From Chloroflexota bacterium (GTDB taxonomy: Bacteria; Chloroflexota; UBA11872), in contig JAPPLN010000011.1 of NCBI GenBank assembly GCA_028874175.1, positions 1 through 61,767 of the forward strand: a DNA stretch of 61,767 nucleotides. Direction: 5' to 3'. Under the pieces are notes generated by a model. That model saw nothing but the letters and a program-made list of their open reading frames with translations, did no database searches and was not told the origin of the DNA. The position numbers were made by a program, and so were the translations under genes. Below are positions 8,067-17,413 of this stretch, one piece after another. Positions within the stretch are counted from its first letter, which is position 1, and each line of letters opens with the position of its first letter.

Positions 8067-8867
8067 ATGGCAGTGGCGGAACTACAACTGCGCACACTCA
8101 CCCCCGAACAGGTCGACCAGTTCCACATCGACGGCTATCTCGCGGTCCACGATCTGCTGACCCCCGCTGAAGTCGCCGACCTAGCCGAACGCGCCGACCT
8201 CATCGCCGCCGGCAAGGCCGACCACATCCCGGAATCCAGCATCCAGCTCGAACGAGTCTTCCGTGAAGGCGAACGCGAGGTCGAAAACCAGGTCCTCTCC
8301 GTCCGAAAGCTCTTCAACTTGGCCGTCTACGACGATCTCCTCTGGGGTCACGTCACCAACCCTAAGGTTGTCGACGTCATCGCCGATCTCATGGGCACCG
8401 ACGACATCAAACTCTACGGCGACCAGCTCTTCATGAAGCCCCCCGAAATCGGCGCCGCCCAGGACTGGCACCAGGACTCCGCCTCCTGGCGCGACATCCT
8501 GCCAATGGACCTCGTCACCGCCTGGACCTCAATCGACCACGCCACCACCGACAACGGCTGCCTCAACTTCGCCCCCGGCACCCATCGCTGGGGCATGCTG
8601 ACGCGGCCTCGCCTCGAACCGCTGCTGCCCGACCTGGGGACTGACGAATGGCCAGTTCGGGCTGCACCGCTTGGGCCAGGAAGCGTCAGCTTTCATCACA
8701 GCCTAGTGCTACATCAGAGCAACGCTAATACCTCCGGCATGCGCCGCCGCGGCTACGCCACCCACTTCATGCGCGCCAGCTCCTACAAGGACGAGGAAAT
8801 CACCGACGCGCCCAAGATGCCCCCCTTCAAACAGGTTCGTGGCCGCTCGTTGCCGGGCCGCGTCTAA
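8067..8867 (+). CDS. Phytanoyl-CoA dioxygenase (PhyH) family protein 1
   Basis: A 266-residue non-haem Fe(II)/2-oxoglutarate oxygenase of the PhyH family. The metal-binding HxD motif is in WHQDS (about residues 135-137); the distal His and the 2-oxoglutarate-binding Arg fall in the segment 'LHQSNANTSGMRRRGY' near residue 215-230. Family members hydroxylate lipids, ectoine precursors or secondary metabolites; the substrate here is unknown. It begins 134 bases after the palindrome and is followed 28 bases later by a paralogue with which it shares most motifs, so the two arose by tandem duplication and are probably co-transcribed. Confidence 0.87.
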   Translation: MAVAELQLRTLTPEQVDQFHIDGYLAVHDLLTPAEVADLAERADLIAAGKADHIPESSIQLERVFREGEREVENQVLSVRKLFNLAVYDDLLWGHVTNPKVVDVIADLMGTDDIKLYGDQLFMKPPEIGAAQDWHQDSASWRDILPMDLVTAWTSIDHATTDNGCLNFAPGTHRWGMLTRPRLEPLLPDLGTDEWPVRAAPLGPGSVSFHHSLVLHQSNANTSGMRRRGYATHFMRASSYKDEEITDAPKMPPFKQVRGRSLPGRV

Positions 8868-8895
8868 CGGCGCGTTGCGCTAGAGGAGGTCGGCG

Positions 8896-9684
8896 ATGAG
8901 CTCAGAATGTCGCACGCTCACCCAGGACCAGGTCGACTCGTTCTGGCGCAACGGCTGGCTGGTCGTCGAAGACCTGCTGTCAGCGGACGACGTCGAACGA
9001 CTCGGCGAACGCGCCGACCGGATTGCCCGCGGCGAAACCGATGCAAGTCCAGAGCGAGTTCAGGCCGAAAAGGTCGTTCGCGAAGGCGAAGCCACGGCCG
9101 CTGCCCGCGAACTCGAAATCCGCAAGCTCTACTGGCTGGCCGGCGAGGATCAGGTGTTGCAAGACCACGCCCGCCATCCAGCGATTGTCGACGTCATCGC
9201 CGACTTGCTCGACACCGACGACATCAAGCTCTACGCCGACCAGTTATTCATGAAGCCGCCAGCGATCGGAGCCGCGCAGCCCTGGCATCAGGACTCCAAG
9301 TCGTTTATCGACATCTACCCGATGGACCTGGTGACCGCCTGGGCCGCCATAGACGACTCCACCCTTGAAAATGGCTGCCTCGAATTTGTCTCGGGCAGTC
9401 ACCAGTGGGGACTCCTGAGCAACGACCAGATGGACGAACACCGCTCGCTGATCCGCAACGACCCCGCCTTCATGCCGGATCCGGCGCCGCTACGCTCAGG
9501 CAGCGTCAGCTTCCACCACAGCCTCACCTGGCACGCCAGCCGAGCCAACACCAGCACCGCCCGCCGCCGCGGCTACGCCGTCCACTACATGCGAGCCGAA
9601 TCGCGCCGCACTGCAGTCTTCGAGGCACCGAGAGTTCCGCCCCCGCTCCAGATCCGCGGCCGCTCCTTCGAAGGCTGCGTCTAG
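8896..9684 (+). CDS. Phytanoyl-CoA dioxygenase (PhyH) family protein 2
   Basis: A 262-residue paralogue of the preceding gene. The HxD motif is in WHQDS (about residues 131-133), and the distal region reads 'WHASRANTSTARRRGY'. Both proteins share 'DDIKLY.DQLFMKPP.IGAAQ' ahead of the iron site, showing recent duplication with divergence elsewhere. A ribosome binding site (GAGGAGG) lies about 10 bases before ATG 8896. The gene converges on a Gfo/Idh oxidoreductase with only 5 bases between the stops. The predicted reaction is oxygen-dependent hydroxylation with 2-oxoglutarate as co-substrate; the substrate is not known. Confidence 0.87.
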   Translation: MSSECRTLTQDQVDSFWRNGWLVVEDLLSADDVERLGERADRIARGETDASPERVQAEKVVREGEATAAARELEIRKLYWLAGEDQVLQDHARHPAIVDVIADLLDTDDIKLYADQLFMKPPAIGAAQPWHQDSKSFIDIYPMDLVTAWAAIDDSTLENGCLEFVSGSHQWGLLSNDQMDEHRSLIRNDPAFMPDPAPLRSGSVSFHHSLTWHASRANTSTARRRGYAVHYMRAESRRTAVFEAPRVPPPLQIRGRSFEGCV

Positions 9685-9689
9685 CCGGA

Positions 9690-10778
9690 CTACGACGTTT
9701 CGGGAATCGAGACGGCCTGCCGCATCCCCGTCTCGGACGACCGATAGGCGGCTTGCACCGCCTCGTTCACCCACATGCCGGCTTCGTTCTCCAGCGGAGG
9801 CGGCTCGCCGGTCAGGCAGGACTGGAAGAACGCACTGGTCATCAGGCTGTACTCGTCATTCCTGGCATCCTCGTCGCTAAACGTCCAGGACTTGTGCGGC
9901 GATCCGGCGTGAGCGCCCTGATGCGACATCCATTCCAGCGGTTCGCCTCGGCGCGTTCCGCCGGGATTGAACCGAAGCCAGCCGTCGTGACCCCAAAGGA
10001 TGAATCCGGAATGCCGGCCGGAACCGTACTCGGGGCGAGACACGTAGTAGCCGGCACTCAAGTTGCCAACCATTCCGCTCTCAAAGCCCACAGTCACCGA
10101 TGCTGCGTCTTCAACCGGCAGCGGCTCACCCCCAACGACTCCCGTAACGGCGCTTACGGATGCGAAGTCGTCGCCTGTGATGTAGCGCATCAGGTCAAGA
10201 TAGTGGCAGCCCAGGAACGTCAGGTACCCGCCGCCTGAACGCGCCTTATCGAAAATCCAGCCGCCCTGAAGCGTTTCCCACTGGTGCGTCCGGTCGTGAT
10301 CGGCAATGAACCAGGCCTGGCAGGCAAACAGGTCGCCCAGCAGACCCGCGGCCACGATGCGCCGAGCCTCCTGCACGATCGCCCGCTGACGGCTCACGTA
10401 CGCAATTGAGAAGTTCAGGCCCGCGGTCTGAGCCTTGCAATAGATGCGACGGTAATCGTCGAGGTCGGCGAATCCCGGCTTTTCGTGCCAGACGTGGCAG
10501 CCGGCATCCAGCGACGCCTCGATCATGGCCGGCATCCGCCAGGCTTCCAGCGTCACGAGGGTGGCGGCTGGCTTGAAGTCGCTGAAGAGGGCGTCGGGGT
10601 CGGTAAATGTGGCTGTCACCCGGTCGCCCACGGCCTCCTTGGCGGCGTCGAACATTTCACCAGTGGCGTCAAGCACCGCGACTTCGCCAACTTCGGGATT
10701 TCTGGCCGCGGCGTACAGGGACCCCAGATGATTGCCAGTGGGTTCAATGATCAGCGCGACGCGCAGCGAATCGCTCAC
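9690..10778 (-). CDS. Gfo/Idh/MocA family oxidoreductase
   Basis: A 362-residue NAD(P)-dependent oxidoreductase of the Gfo/Idh/MocA family, which typically oxidises or reduces sugars, inositols and sugar acids. The N-terminal Rossmann part contains 'VALIIEPTGNHLGSLY' in place of a classical GxGxxG, then the 'HVWHEKPGF' segment carrying the conserved EKP Lys near residue 98. The C-terminal domain includes 'GGGYLTFLGCHYLDLMRY' with the catalytic-type His. The glycine-poor nucleotide loop is a little unusual. It stands alone between convergent and co-directional neighbours; the hypothetical gene upstream (10844-11698) is on the same strand 65 bases away and may be co-transcribed. Confidence 0.85.
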   Translation of the reverse strand: MSDSLRVALIIEPTGNHLGSLYAAARNPEVGEVAVLDATGEMFDAAKEAVGDRVTATFTDPDALFSDFKPAATLVTLEAWRMPAMIEASLDAGCHVWHEKPGFADLDDYRRIYCKAQTAGLNFSIAYVSRQRAIVQEARRIVAAGLLGDLFACQAWFIADHDRTHQWETLQGGWIFDKARSGGGYLTFLGCHYLDLMRYITGDDFASVSAVTGVVGGEPLPVEDAASVTVGFESGMVGNLSAGYYVSRPEYGSGRHSGFILWGHDGWLRFNPGGTRRGEPLEWMSHQGAHAGSPHKSWTFSDEDARNDEYSLMTSAFFQSCLTGEPPPLENEAGMWVNEAVQAAYRSSETGMRQAVSIPETS

Positions 10779-10843
10779 AGGACGGCTCCCGACAGGCGCG
10801 CCGCGAACCGCGACGCCGTGATAGGAGAGTGTGCCCCGCCTGG

Positions 10844-11698
10844 CTATCCCTCGCCAGACACGCGCGCGATTGAGATCTCGGCGTCGCGTGTCCAGACCTC
10901 GTTGAACACCAGCGGCTTGGGTCTGCCGCGTTTAGCGTCGGGCGGCTCGACGGCGCCCTCGCGGAGTTCATTGCGGTCGCGCCCTCGGACCTGGTGGTAC
11001 CACGACAACTCGCTGGCCGCGGGCTCGATTCCGCGACAAAGGATGAACTCCACGTGGTCGAAGCTGCTGAACGCCACGCCGGCCAAGAAGACACGATCAA
11101 GCCCATGCCCGTCCCAGGTAGCCAGATCCGGGACAATCACCGGCTCCGTGCAGACCTGGAACTTCTCGTTCTGCTCGTCGAAGTTGATGAGTTCGACCGG
11201 GAACTCGATGGTCACCGTCAGTTGACGAGCCTGGTCGCGATACGAGCAGACCGCATTCAACAGCGCACTGTCTCGCGTGGCCTGGATGACCGCAGGCACT
11301 GAAGCCAGTGGTTCGGCGTGGGCGAATTGCTGAATGTCGACCTCAAACTTCGCGTAGTGCTCTGCCAACGAGTGGCGTCCAGCAGGCTCGGTGTCAGTCG
11401 ATGGCCGCCTGGCAATCGGGATTCCCAGCGTCTCGGAAAAGACTGCCCGGTATTCGCCGCTCGGAATCTGGAACAGGTTCTCGCTGACGATGGTGTACTC
11501 GGCCCGGCAGGGAGCAATGACGTAGCACGTGAATGGTTCGCCGGCGTCAGGGCTGATTGTCAGTCGCGCGTCGGCTTTCAGACGGACGCAAATCACGTCA
11601 CCCGGATCGGCCAGCAACCCGCCGGTGTATTTGTAGACGGGGTCGGGCTCGTGGGGATGGTGCGTCCAGGTCAGGAATGACCGCGAGAAGTCAATCAT
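10844..11698 (-). CDS. Conserved-looking protein of unknown function
   Basis: A 284-residue protein that I do not recognise. It has no signal peptide or membrane segment. It is rich in beta-strand-like stretches, with an apparent two-part layout: an N-terminal part (residues 1-110, 'GGLLADPGDVICVRLKADARLTI') and a C-terminal part (residues 150-270, 'LTVTIEFPVELINF...VFLAGVAFSSFDHVEF'). Codon use matches the neighbours, so it is probably a real gene. It sits upstream of the Gfo/Idh gene on the same strand and divergent from the enolase-superfamily gene, suggesting a place in the same sugar-acid region, perhaps as a carbohydrate- or ligand-binding protein. That is only inference. Confidence 0.65.
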   Translation of the reverse strand: MIDFSRSFLTWTHHPHEPDPVYKYTGGLLADPGDVICVRLKADARLTISPDAGEPFTCYVIAPCRAEYTIVSENLFQIPSGEYRAVFSETLGIPIARRPSTDTEPAGRHSLAEHYAKFEVDIQQFAHAEPLASVPAVIQATRDSALLNAVCSYRDQARQLTVTIEFPVELINFDEQNEKFQVCTEPVIVPDLATWDGHGLDRVFLAGVAFSSFDHVEFILCRGIEPAASELSWYHQVRGRDRNELREGAVEPPDAKRGRPKPLVFNEVWTRDAEISIARVSGEG

Positions 11699-11849
11699 GT
11701 CGGTCTCCGGCTCGGGCGTGGACAGCGAGCATAACCGCGTGCGCCGCGTGCATTCGACGATTGGGCCTACCTGATGCGCAGTTGTCGGAGCGGTGTGATG
11801 CTTGGTTGCGCGCTAGAGTCTGGTGCCGCCTGTCGGGGAGATCAGGACC

Positions 11850-12992
11850 TTGAAAATCACGGGGCTGGCCTGCGACTTCATTAACGACGGCTCGCGCAAC
11901 TGGCCGATCGTGCGGGTTTTGACCGATGCAGGGATCACTGGTATCGGCGAGGCCTATCCGGTCGGGCCTGACAAGGCGGTCGCCGAGACGATTGACTATT
12001 TCGAGGACTGGGTGCTGGGCTTCGATCCCTTCGACGGCGAACGCATCTGGCATGAGCTGTATGCGGGCAGCCGCTTTCCAACTGGCTCGGTGATCACGGC
12101 CGCGATCAGCGGTATCGACCAGGCGCTCTGGGACATCAAGGGCAAGGCACTTCGAACGCCGGTCTATCAGTTGCTGGGCGGCAAGGTTCGTGACCGAGTA
12201 CGTGTGTACCAATCGGCGCACGGTGCGACGCCCGAGGCCATGGGCGAGCACGCCAAGCGGCTCATCGAGACCTATGGATACACGGCGCTGAAGATTGGTC
12301 CATCTGCGCCAAACGGTGACGCTGACCCCTGGGGCGTTCAGCTCGATACGGCTGAGCGGCGAATGGCCGCCGTGCGTGCGGCGGCGGGCGACGCCGTTGA
12401 CATTGGCGTAGACCCGCACGCCAAAATCCTCGAGCCGGCGCGAGCATTGGAAATGGCCGAACGAATCAGCCCGTACCGTCCCTTCTTCTTTGAAGAGCCG
12501 GTGCGGCCGGAGCAGTTCGAGCCGCTGGCCAAGCTGGCCCGGAAGTCGCCGATCCCCATCGCCACGGGGGAATGTCTTTACACGAAGTTCGAGTTTCAGC
12601 GGCTGCTCGCCACTGGTGCCGCCGACATCATCCAACCGGATGTGTGCGTGACCGGCGGCCTGACCGAGATGAAGAAAATCGCATCCATGGCTGAAGCCCA
12701 CTACGTGAGCGTCGCGCCGCACAACCCGCTGGGGCCGCTTGCCACGGCCGTGAACGTCCACTTCGCGGCAACGGCGCCCAACTTCCTGATCCTCGAATAC
12801 CATGCCGACGACGCAGGAGTTCGGGCTGAGGTGCTGGACGAACCGATTCAGCTGGACGATGGCTACGTGTCCATCCCCGAACGGCCAGGCCTCGGCGTGG
12901 AACTGAGCGATGGAATCTTGGAGAAGTACCCCTACCGGCCGTGGCGCCGTGGCCGTCCCACGAAAGCGGACGGCATGCTCGCGTTCATCTAG
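11850..12992 (+). CDS. Mandelate racemase/enolase family, galactonate-dehydratase-like
   Basis: An enolase-superfamily (mandelate racemase subgroup) acid-sugar dehydratase of about 380 residues. Metal and catalytic positions are visible in order: DPHAK (Asp-x-His of the DgoD type), FFEEPV (metal Glu), ATGE (metal Glu) and APHNPLGP (His base). The closest recognisable pattern is D-galactonate dehydratase, including 'DVCVTGG.TEMKKIA.MAEA'. TTG 11850 is chosen as start because GGGGAG lies 9 bases upstream and the protein then begins MKITG like relatives; GTG 11823 is an alternative. It would remove water from an aldonate to give a 2-keto-3-deoxy acid. The following lipoprotein gene begins 2 bases after the stop. 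Confidence 0.85.
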   Translation: MKITGLACDFINDGSRNWPIVRVLTDAGITGIGEAYPVGPDKAVAETIDYFEDWVLGFDPFDGERIWHELYAGSRFPTGSVITAAISGIDQALWDIKGKALRTPVYQLLGGKVRDRVRVYQSAHGATPEAMGEHAKRLIETYGYTALKIGPSAPNGDADPWGVQLDTAERRMAAVRAAAGDAVDIGVDPHAKILEPARALEMAERISPYRPFFFEEPVRPEQFEPLAKLARKSPIPIATGECLYTKFEFQRLLATGAADIIQPDVCVTGGLTEMKKIASMAEAHYVSVAPHNPLGPLATAVNVHFAATAPNFLILEYHADDAGVRAEVLDEPIQLDDGYVSIPERPGLGVELSDGILEKYPYRPWRRGRPTKADGMLAFI

Positions 12993-12994
12993 CG

Positions 12995-13762
12995 GTGGCA
13001 CCCAATTCCCGGCGACTGCGGTGCCTCCGACCACGTCTGCTGGTTGTTGCGGCGACGGTCGCCGCTGGGCTGCTGGCCGGATGCGGTGAAAGCGCGGCGA
13101 CACCTGAAGACTCGGCTGAACTCACTGCCGCCATGTTCGACCGCGCGGCGTACGACGACGCGATCGCTGGCGGTGAGCTCGCCGTTTCGGCTCGCCTGAG
13201 TTCACCGACGAATGACGGTGACGGCGACGTACGGGTCGAAGTTGATCGGCGCCCGTCCGACCTCACGACTCGCCTGGCCGTGTCGATTGCTCGCGAATCA
13301 GGACAGGTCGCATTCGCAGTGATGGAAGTCGGCGACCGGACCTACTTCCGACAGGGACCGGCGGACGCCGACGGCGAGTGGATTTCCACTGACCCCAACG
13401 CCCCTGGCGCCGACACTCCGCGTGTCGAGTCACTGGCGGGAGCCTTTCCGGTGGTCGGAGATCTTGCTGGCTCAGTTCGTGCCGACGGGTGGACCGAGCG
13501 CGGCGCCGAACCGTGCCCGTCCACCGGGACTTGCTTTGTGCTCACCAACCCGGCCTTCGAATTCGCCAGCCTGTACGTTGACGCCGACACCTACCGGCCA
13601 GTGCATATTCGGCTGGCGCGACCCGGCATGCGGGCGGCAGGCGAGATTGAGATTGACTGGATAGCCGCGGATCCAGTTGACCCGCCGGCAAATGCCCGGC
13701 CCGTCAACGCAGGGGAGTATTCGGCGGCTCTTGGGCCGGTCTTGCAGGCAATCGGCCTCTAG
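12995..13762 (+). CDS. Lipoprotein of unknown function
   Basis: A 255-residue predicted lipoprotein. The N-terminus has basic residues, a hydrophobic core and a lipobox (LLAGC, Cys near residue 27) followed by an acidic, Thr/Pro/Glu-rich linker. The mature part alternates strands such as 'DVRVEVDRRP', 'QVAFAVMEVGDRTYFRQ' and 'GEIEIDWIA', recalling the LppX/LprG-type lipid-carrier fold of Gram-positive bacteria, though I cannot confirm this. Two cysteines (PCPSTGTC) may form a disulphide. GTG 12995 is chosen because it follows the previous stop by 2 bases and gives a proper signal; the frame is open upstream. Confidence 0.72.
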   Translation: MAPNSRRLRCLRPRLLVVAATVAAGLLAGCGESAATPEDSAELTAAMFDRAAYDDAIAGGELAVSARLSSPTNDGDGDVRVEVDRRPSDLTTRLAVSIARESGQVAFAVMEVGDRTYFRQGPADADGEWISTDPNAPGADTPRVESLAGAFPVVGDLAGSVRADGWTERGAEPCPSTGTCFVLTNPAFEFASLYVDADTYRPVHIRLARPGMRAAGEIEIDWIAADPVDPPANARPVNAGEYSAALGPVLQAIGL

Positions 13763-13790
13763 CTGCTGTCGAACCCCTTGATCTCAGCCG

Positions 13791-14150
13791 TTAGGGCGAT
13801 TCGGAAATAAGCGTGAAGCCGTTGACCACGCCGCGGTCGATCGGTCCGGCGTGCGCGGTTCGCCAAAACCTCACGAACGGTTGCAGGGCGTCAGGAATCT
13901 CGTCCTGCTTGGAGAGGTCGCCAGCCATATCCACCGTCTTCACCGCGTCATCCAGACCCGAATAGACGTGCACGCTGCCGTAGTCGTACTCGCTAGGTGC
14001 AAGGGCGTGCGTTTCGGCCTTGAATCCGCGGAGCAACATGATTCGCTCAATGCCCCAGGTCGGTCGGACTTCCCTGAACGCCTGCTCGAAGGCGGCTGGA
14101 TCCGCGTCGTCACGCAGCTTGTAGAAGCGGATCGACACGTATTGCGGCAT
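13791..14150 (-). CDS. Small protein of unknown function, possible dimeric barrel
   Basis: A 119-residue soluble protein. The opening 'MPQYVSIRFYKLRDDADPAAFEQAFREV' followed by 'GIERIMLLRGFKAE' looks like a ferredoxin-like alpha/beta dimeric barrel of the EthD/NIPSNAP/stress-responsive type, where Asp-Pro-x-x-Phe helices follow the first strand. No catalytic residue can be named. The gene lies 35 bases downstream of the TIM-barrel-like gene at 14186 on the same strand and probably belongs to its transcript. Confidence 0.68.
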   Translation of the reverse strand: MPQYVSIRFYKLRDDADPAAFEQAFREVRPTWGIERIMLLRGFKAETHALAPSEYDYGSVHVYSGLDDAVKTVDMAGDLSKQDEIPDALQPFVRFWRTAHAGPIDRGVVNGFTLISESP

Positions 14151-14185
14151 TGCTGAGTCCTTCCCTGAAGGTTCGGATCGGTTAG

Positions 14186-15373
14186 CTATCCCAGGTGCTC
14201 GCGCAGAAGCGCGCCGGTGTGGGCGAGGGTTGCCGGGGCCAAGAGGCCGAAGTTGTACACCATCACGCGGTCGGGCTCGATCTCGCTCAGCCGGCGTGCG
14301 CGCGCAACCAGGCCTGGGCCATGTGGATCGACCTCGTGGTGCGCGGTCTGATTGACAGTGATTTCAATGTCGGCGCCGGAGTCACGCACCATTCGGACCT
14401 GTGCGTCGGCGACTTCAGGGCTATTGGTGGGATCCGAAATCATGAGCGCGCCGATCGTGTCCAGCAGATCGGCGAGGCGCAGCCCATGGTTGGCCCAGCC
14501 CAGCGAGGCTTCGCTGACACCCACACGTACGCGGCTACGGCGCAGCGCGTGGCGGACGGCCTTCACCAGTCCAACCGCCGACTGCTCACGCGCTTCCAGG
14601 TAGCCGCGAAACTCTTCGTCGGCCTCGCAGCGTTCCGCTACTAGCGTGGGAAGATCCTCATCGGACACGGTCGAATCCGGCGCAGCGTCAAGGCGCTCGC
14701 GAAGTTCGCGGGCCACCGACGAGCGCACGTCCTCGGGATCGACGCCGTGGGCGCGAGCCGCCGACATAGAGTGCTCATTGAAGCAGAGGCCCGCCAGAAA
14801 CTGCGTCCATGCATCCATGTACACCAGGATGCGCGGCCGTACCCACCCATAGGCGAAGTCTGGATGGCCGACGTTTTCGAGCGTCAGACCGCTAGTTCGG
14901 TATTGATCGCAAACGTCGGCCAGGAGTGCTGAAATGTACACGTGAATGTCCGGATGGGCCGGGCAGGTCGCCGCGAAACTGCGGTGACCAAAGGCGTTCT
15001 CTATCGCCGTGTCCGGATAGGCGCGTGCGAGCCATGGCTGAAACATCCCGATGACCCATGCATTCAATTGCATGCCGCGCGCTTCCGCGCCTCGAGAGGT
15101 TTGCTCGTAGACGGCCAGGACATCAGGATCGGAGTGGAGCGCCGGCTTGATCCGGCCAAAACGCTCGGCTCGGGCCGGAAAATACACGGCGCCCTGCTCT
15201 GAATAGAACTGCGAGCGCCGCCGATTGCGCGGCGAGAACGTCGAAATCGCGTGGTAGTTGGGGCACAGCTCGATCGCGTCGAAGCCATGGGCCGCCAGCC
15301 AGTCCAGCGCCGAGTCCACACCTTCGTCGGCGAGGTCCCAGGGGTAGGCCCAAACGGAGAGTCGAGGGGGCAC
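14186..15373 (-). CDS. Putative TIM-barrel protein (sugar isomerase or hydrolase-like)
   Basis: A 395-residue protein with features of a TIM barrel: an opening 'RLSVWAYPWDLADEGVDSALDWLAAHGFDAIELCPNY' (strand, then helix, then 'ELCPNYH') resembling xylose-isomerase-like or family-10-like glycosidase starts. It has later strand-like segments 'QLNAWVIGMF', 'GLTLENVGHPDF' and 'RVRVGVSEASLGW', and an ending with 'RVMVYNFGLL'. No signal peptide is seen, so it is likely cytoplasmic. The role is probably on a carbohydrate or sugar acid, in keeping with the dehydratases and oxidoreductases around it, but no specific reaction can be assigned. Confidence 0.68.
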   Translation of the reverse strand: MPPRLSVWAYPWDLADEGVDSALDWLAAHGFDAIELCPNYHAISTFSPRNRRRSQFYSEQGAVYFPARAERFGRIKPALHSDPDVLAVYEQTSRGAEARGMQLNAWVIGMFQPWLARAYPDTAIENAFGHRSFAATCPAHPDIHVYISALLADVCDQYRTSGLTLENVGHPDFAYGWVRPRILVYMDAWTQFLAGLCFNEHSMSAARAHGVDPEDVRSSVARELRERLDAAPDSTVSDEDLPTLVAERCEADEEFRGYLEAREQSAVGLVKAVRHALRRSRVRVGVSEASLGWANHGLRLADLLDTIGALMISDPTNSPEVADAQVRMVRDSGADIEITVNQTAHHEVDPHGPGLVARARRLSEIEPDRVMVYNFGLLAPATLAHTGALLREHLG

Positions 15374-15450
15374 GGTAGGCTAACGCTGCTGCGAACGGCT
15401 CATCCTAGGCTACGGGCTGAGTTGCCGTCGCTCTGAAGGAAAACGCCGTA

Positions 15451-16410
15451 GTGAACGTATTGATGGTGGGGTCCGGCAGCATTGCGGGATTCCACTCGCG
15501 CGCCATTCGCGAGCTGGGACACACCCTCTACCACGTGGTTGGCCGCCGGGAATCGCAGGTTTCGGAGTTCGCGGCCGAGGCCGGCTTTGAACGGCATGGC
15601 ATCGACCTGGAACGCGGGCTGGACGATCCGGCGGTGGACGCTGTCGTCATCACGTCGCCCAGCGATTTCCACCGGGCACACGCCGAGGCGGCGCTGGAAC
15701 GCAAGCTGCCGACGCTGCTGGAGATTCCCGTGGCCACGTCGCTGGCCGACGCCATCGCCGTGCAGGACGCCGCCCAGGCAGCGGACACGCCGGTCATGGC
15801 GGCTCACACCCGTCGCTTTCAGCCGGCCATGCTGCGCATGCGCGCCATGATCGCGGACGGCGAATTAACTGTTCACCACGCGCTGCAGCGTTACGGCTTC
15901 ATTCGTCGCCTCAACGTGAATTGGGTGGGCTACCAGCGGAGTTGGACCGATAACCTGATCTGGCATCACGGCGGGCACGCTATGGATGCCTGGATGTGGG
16001 TGCTGGGTGTCACCGAAGCGGATATCTCGGCGAAGCTGGGTCCGCCGCATCACCATCTTGAGATCCCGATGGACATCTCCATCGCGCTCAAGACGGCCGG
16101 TGGCCTTGTCGGCACCATATCGCTGTCCTACAACACCCACCAGCCGCTCGACGACGCGTTCTTCATCGGCGAGGAGGACACAATCGCGGCCAACTACGCG
16201 ACGGGGACGCTGGTGGGTAAGGACGGGGTGATCTTCGACGCCGGCATGACCGAAGTCGTTCCGCACGACGTCATCACCGCCCAGGACCGCGAGTTTTTCG
16301 ACGCGCTGGACGAGCAGAGGGATCCAGACCCCTCAATCGCCGACGTCCTGCCGAGCCTGCGCGCCTTGCAAGTCGTTCAGGACATCTACACCGCGGAGTA
16401 CGGCGCATGA
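15451..16410 (+). CDS. Gfo/Idh/MocA family oxidoreductase
   Basis: A 319-residue NAD(P)-dependent dehydrogenase. The Rossmann motif GSGSIAGFH is at residues 7-15, then '[18 protein letters not shown]' near residue 67, and 'LEIPVATS' where the usual EKP-type Lys is replaced by an Ile-Pro sequence. The C-terminal part contains '[17 protein letters not shown]', with the conserved His pair. The replacement of the EKP lysine is a point of interest because it often takes part in catalysis in this family. Its stop overlaps the start of the aminotransferase (ATGA), so the two are translationally coupled. Confidence 0.85.
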   Translation: MNVLMVGSGSIAGFHSRAIRELGHTLYHVVGRRESQVSEFAAEAGFERHGIDLERGLDDPAVDAVVITSPSDFHRAHAEAALERKLPTLLEIPVATSLADAIAVQDAAQAADTPVMAAHTRRFQPAMLRMRAMIADGELTVHHALQRYGFIRRLNVNWVGYQRSWTDNLIWHHGGHAMDAWMWVLGVTEADISAKLGPPHHHLEIPMDISIALKTAGGLVGTISLSYNTHQPLDDAFFIGEEDTIAANYATGTLVGKDGVIFDAGMTEVVPHDVITAQDREFFDALDEQRDPDPSIADVLPSLRALQVVQDIYTAEYGA

Positions 16411-17348
16411 GTGAAGACAGTCGACCCGGCCGCGTCGTGCATCTCAATGGCGATTGGGTACCGGAGCGCGACGCCGCGATTTCCATCTTTGACTCGTCAC
16501 TCGTCTGGGGAGACGCGGTGTTCGAAACAACCCGCACGTTCCTCCACGAACCCTTCCGGCTGAACGCGCACCTTGAGCGGCTGGACGCGTCGCTGGGCGC
16601 CTCCGGTGTGCCCTGCGATGTGTCCATGGACGAGCTCGCCGATCTGACCGGCGAACTCATCGAGCGGAACCGAGCGGCCTACGATCCCGAGATCGACTTT
16701 TCGATCGTGCACCAGATTTCTCCCGGGGTCCTCGGGCGATACCGAGGTTCAGTCGCACACGTTGGCCCCTCGGTGTTGATCTACACCTATCCCCTCGACG
16801 GCATGTTGGGCGAATCGGCCTACTTGTACGACGAAGGGCTGAACGCCGTCGTGCCGCGGCAGCGTGCGATTCCTTCACGGCTACTGGACCCGAAGATCAA
16901 GAGCCGGTCACGCCTTCACTACCAGGTCGCCAATCAGGAAATCGCCGCCCAGGCAGCCGACACCTTTGTGGTACTGCAAGGCGAAGACGGCTTCATCACC
17001 GAGGGCACCGGCTCGAACTTCTTCATCGTGCGCAACGGCGAGCTGCTGACGTCGCGTGGCCACAGCGTCCTTCGTGGCGTAACCCGCGACACGACCCTGT
17101 CGCTGGCGAGCGAGCTGGGCATCCCGGCACGCGAAGCCGACTTTGAGCCCTACGACGTGGCCACGGCCGACGAGGCATTCTTCACGACCACACCCTACTG
17201 CCTGATTCCCGCCACGCGCTTCAATGGAACGCCAATCGGAGATGGCAACGTTGGGGCGATTTATCGACGCTTGGCGGACGCGTTCAGCGAGGATGTGGGC
17301 GTGGACTTCATTGCCCAGGCGAAGCGGTACGCCGAGCTGATTGCCTGA
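16407..17348 (+). CDS. Class IV aminotransferase (branched-chain/D-amino acid type)
   Basis: A 313-residue PLP-dependent fold-type IV aminotransferase. Family markers include '[18 protein letters not shown]' near residue 30, the PLP-binding Lys in 'DPKIKSRSR', and '[17 protein letters not shown]' with the phosphate-binding 'RGVTR' region near residue 215. The family includes branched-chain aminotransferase (IlvE), D-alanine aminotransferase and 4-amino-4-deoxychorismate lyase; the sequence best fits the IlvE-like branch but the substrate is uncertain. It overlaps the upstream oxidoreductase by 4 bases, hinting at linked oxidation and transamination of one compound. Confidence 0.85.
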   Translation: MSEDSRPGRVVHLNGDWVPERDAAISIFDSSLVWGDAVFETTRTFLHEPFRLNAHLERLDASLGASGVPCDVSMDELADLTGELIERNRAAYDPEIDFSIVHQISPGVLGRYRGSVAHVGPSVLIYTYPLDGMLGESAYLYDEGLNAVVPRQRAIPSRLLDPKIKSRSRLHYQVANQEIAAQAADTFVVLQGEDGFITEGTGSNFFIVRNGELLTSRGHSVLRGVTRDTTLSLASELGIPAREADFEPYDVATADEAFFTTTPYCLIPATRFNGTPIGDGNVGAIYRRLADAFSEDVGVDFIAQAKRYAELIA

Positions 17349-17368
17349 AGGCTTTGTTCTGAACTAAT

Positions 17369-17406
17369 CGAGCGCCGCGCCTTCGAACACGAGGGCGCGG
17401 CGCTCG
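17369..17406. terminator. Hairpin between convergent genes, probable terminator
   Basis: A perfect 13-bp stem: CGAGCGCCGCGCC (17369-17381) pairs with GGCGCGGCGCTCG (17394-17406) across a 12-base loop. It lies between the stops of the plus-strand aminotransferase and the minus-strand aquaporin, the usual place for a bidirectional terminator. A T-run is absent on both sides. Confidence 0.65.
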
Positions 17407-17413
17407 CTTGCCT

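Noticed and set aside
11691-13103. A 470-codon open frame on the minus strand opposite the galactonate-dehydratase-like gene
   Set aside because: It is the shadow of a high-GC gene; composition is Arg/His/Gly-rich, no domain is recognisable, and the plus-strand gene has clear catalytic motifs.
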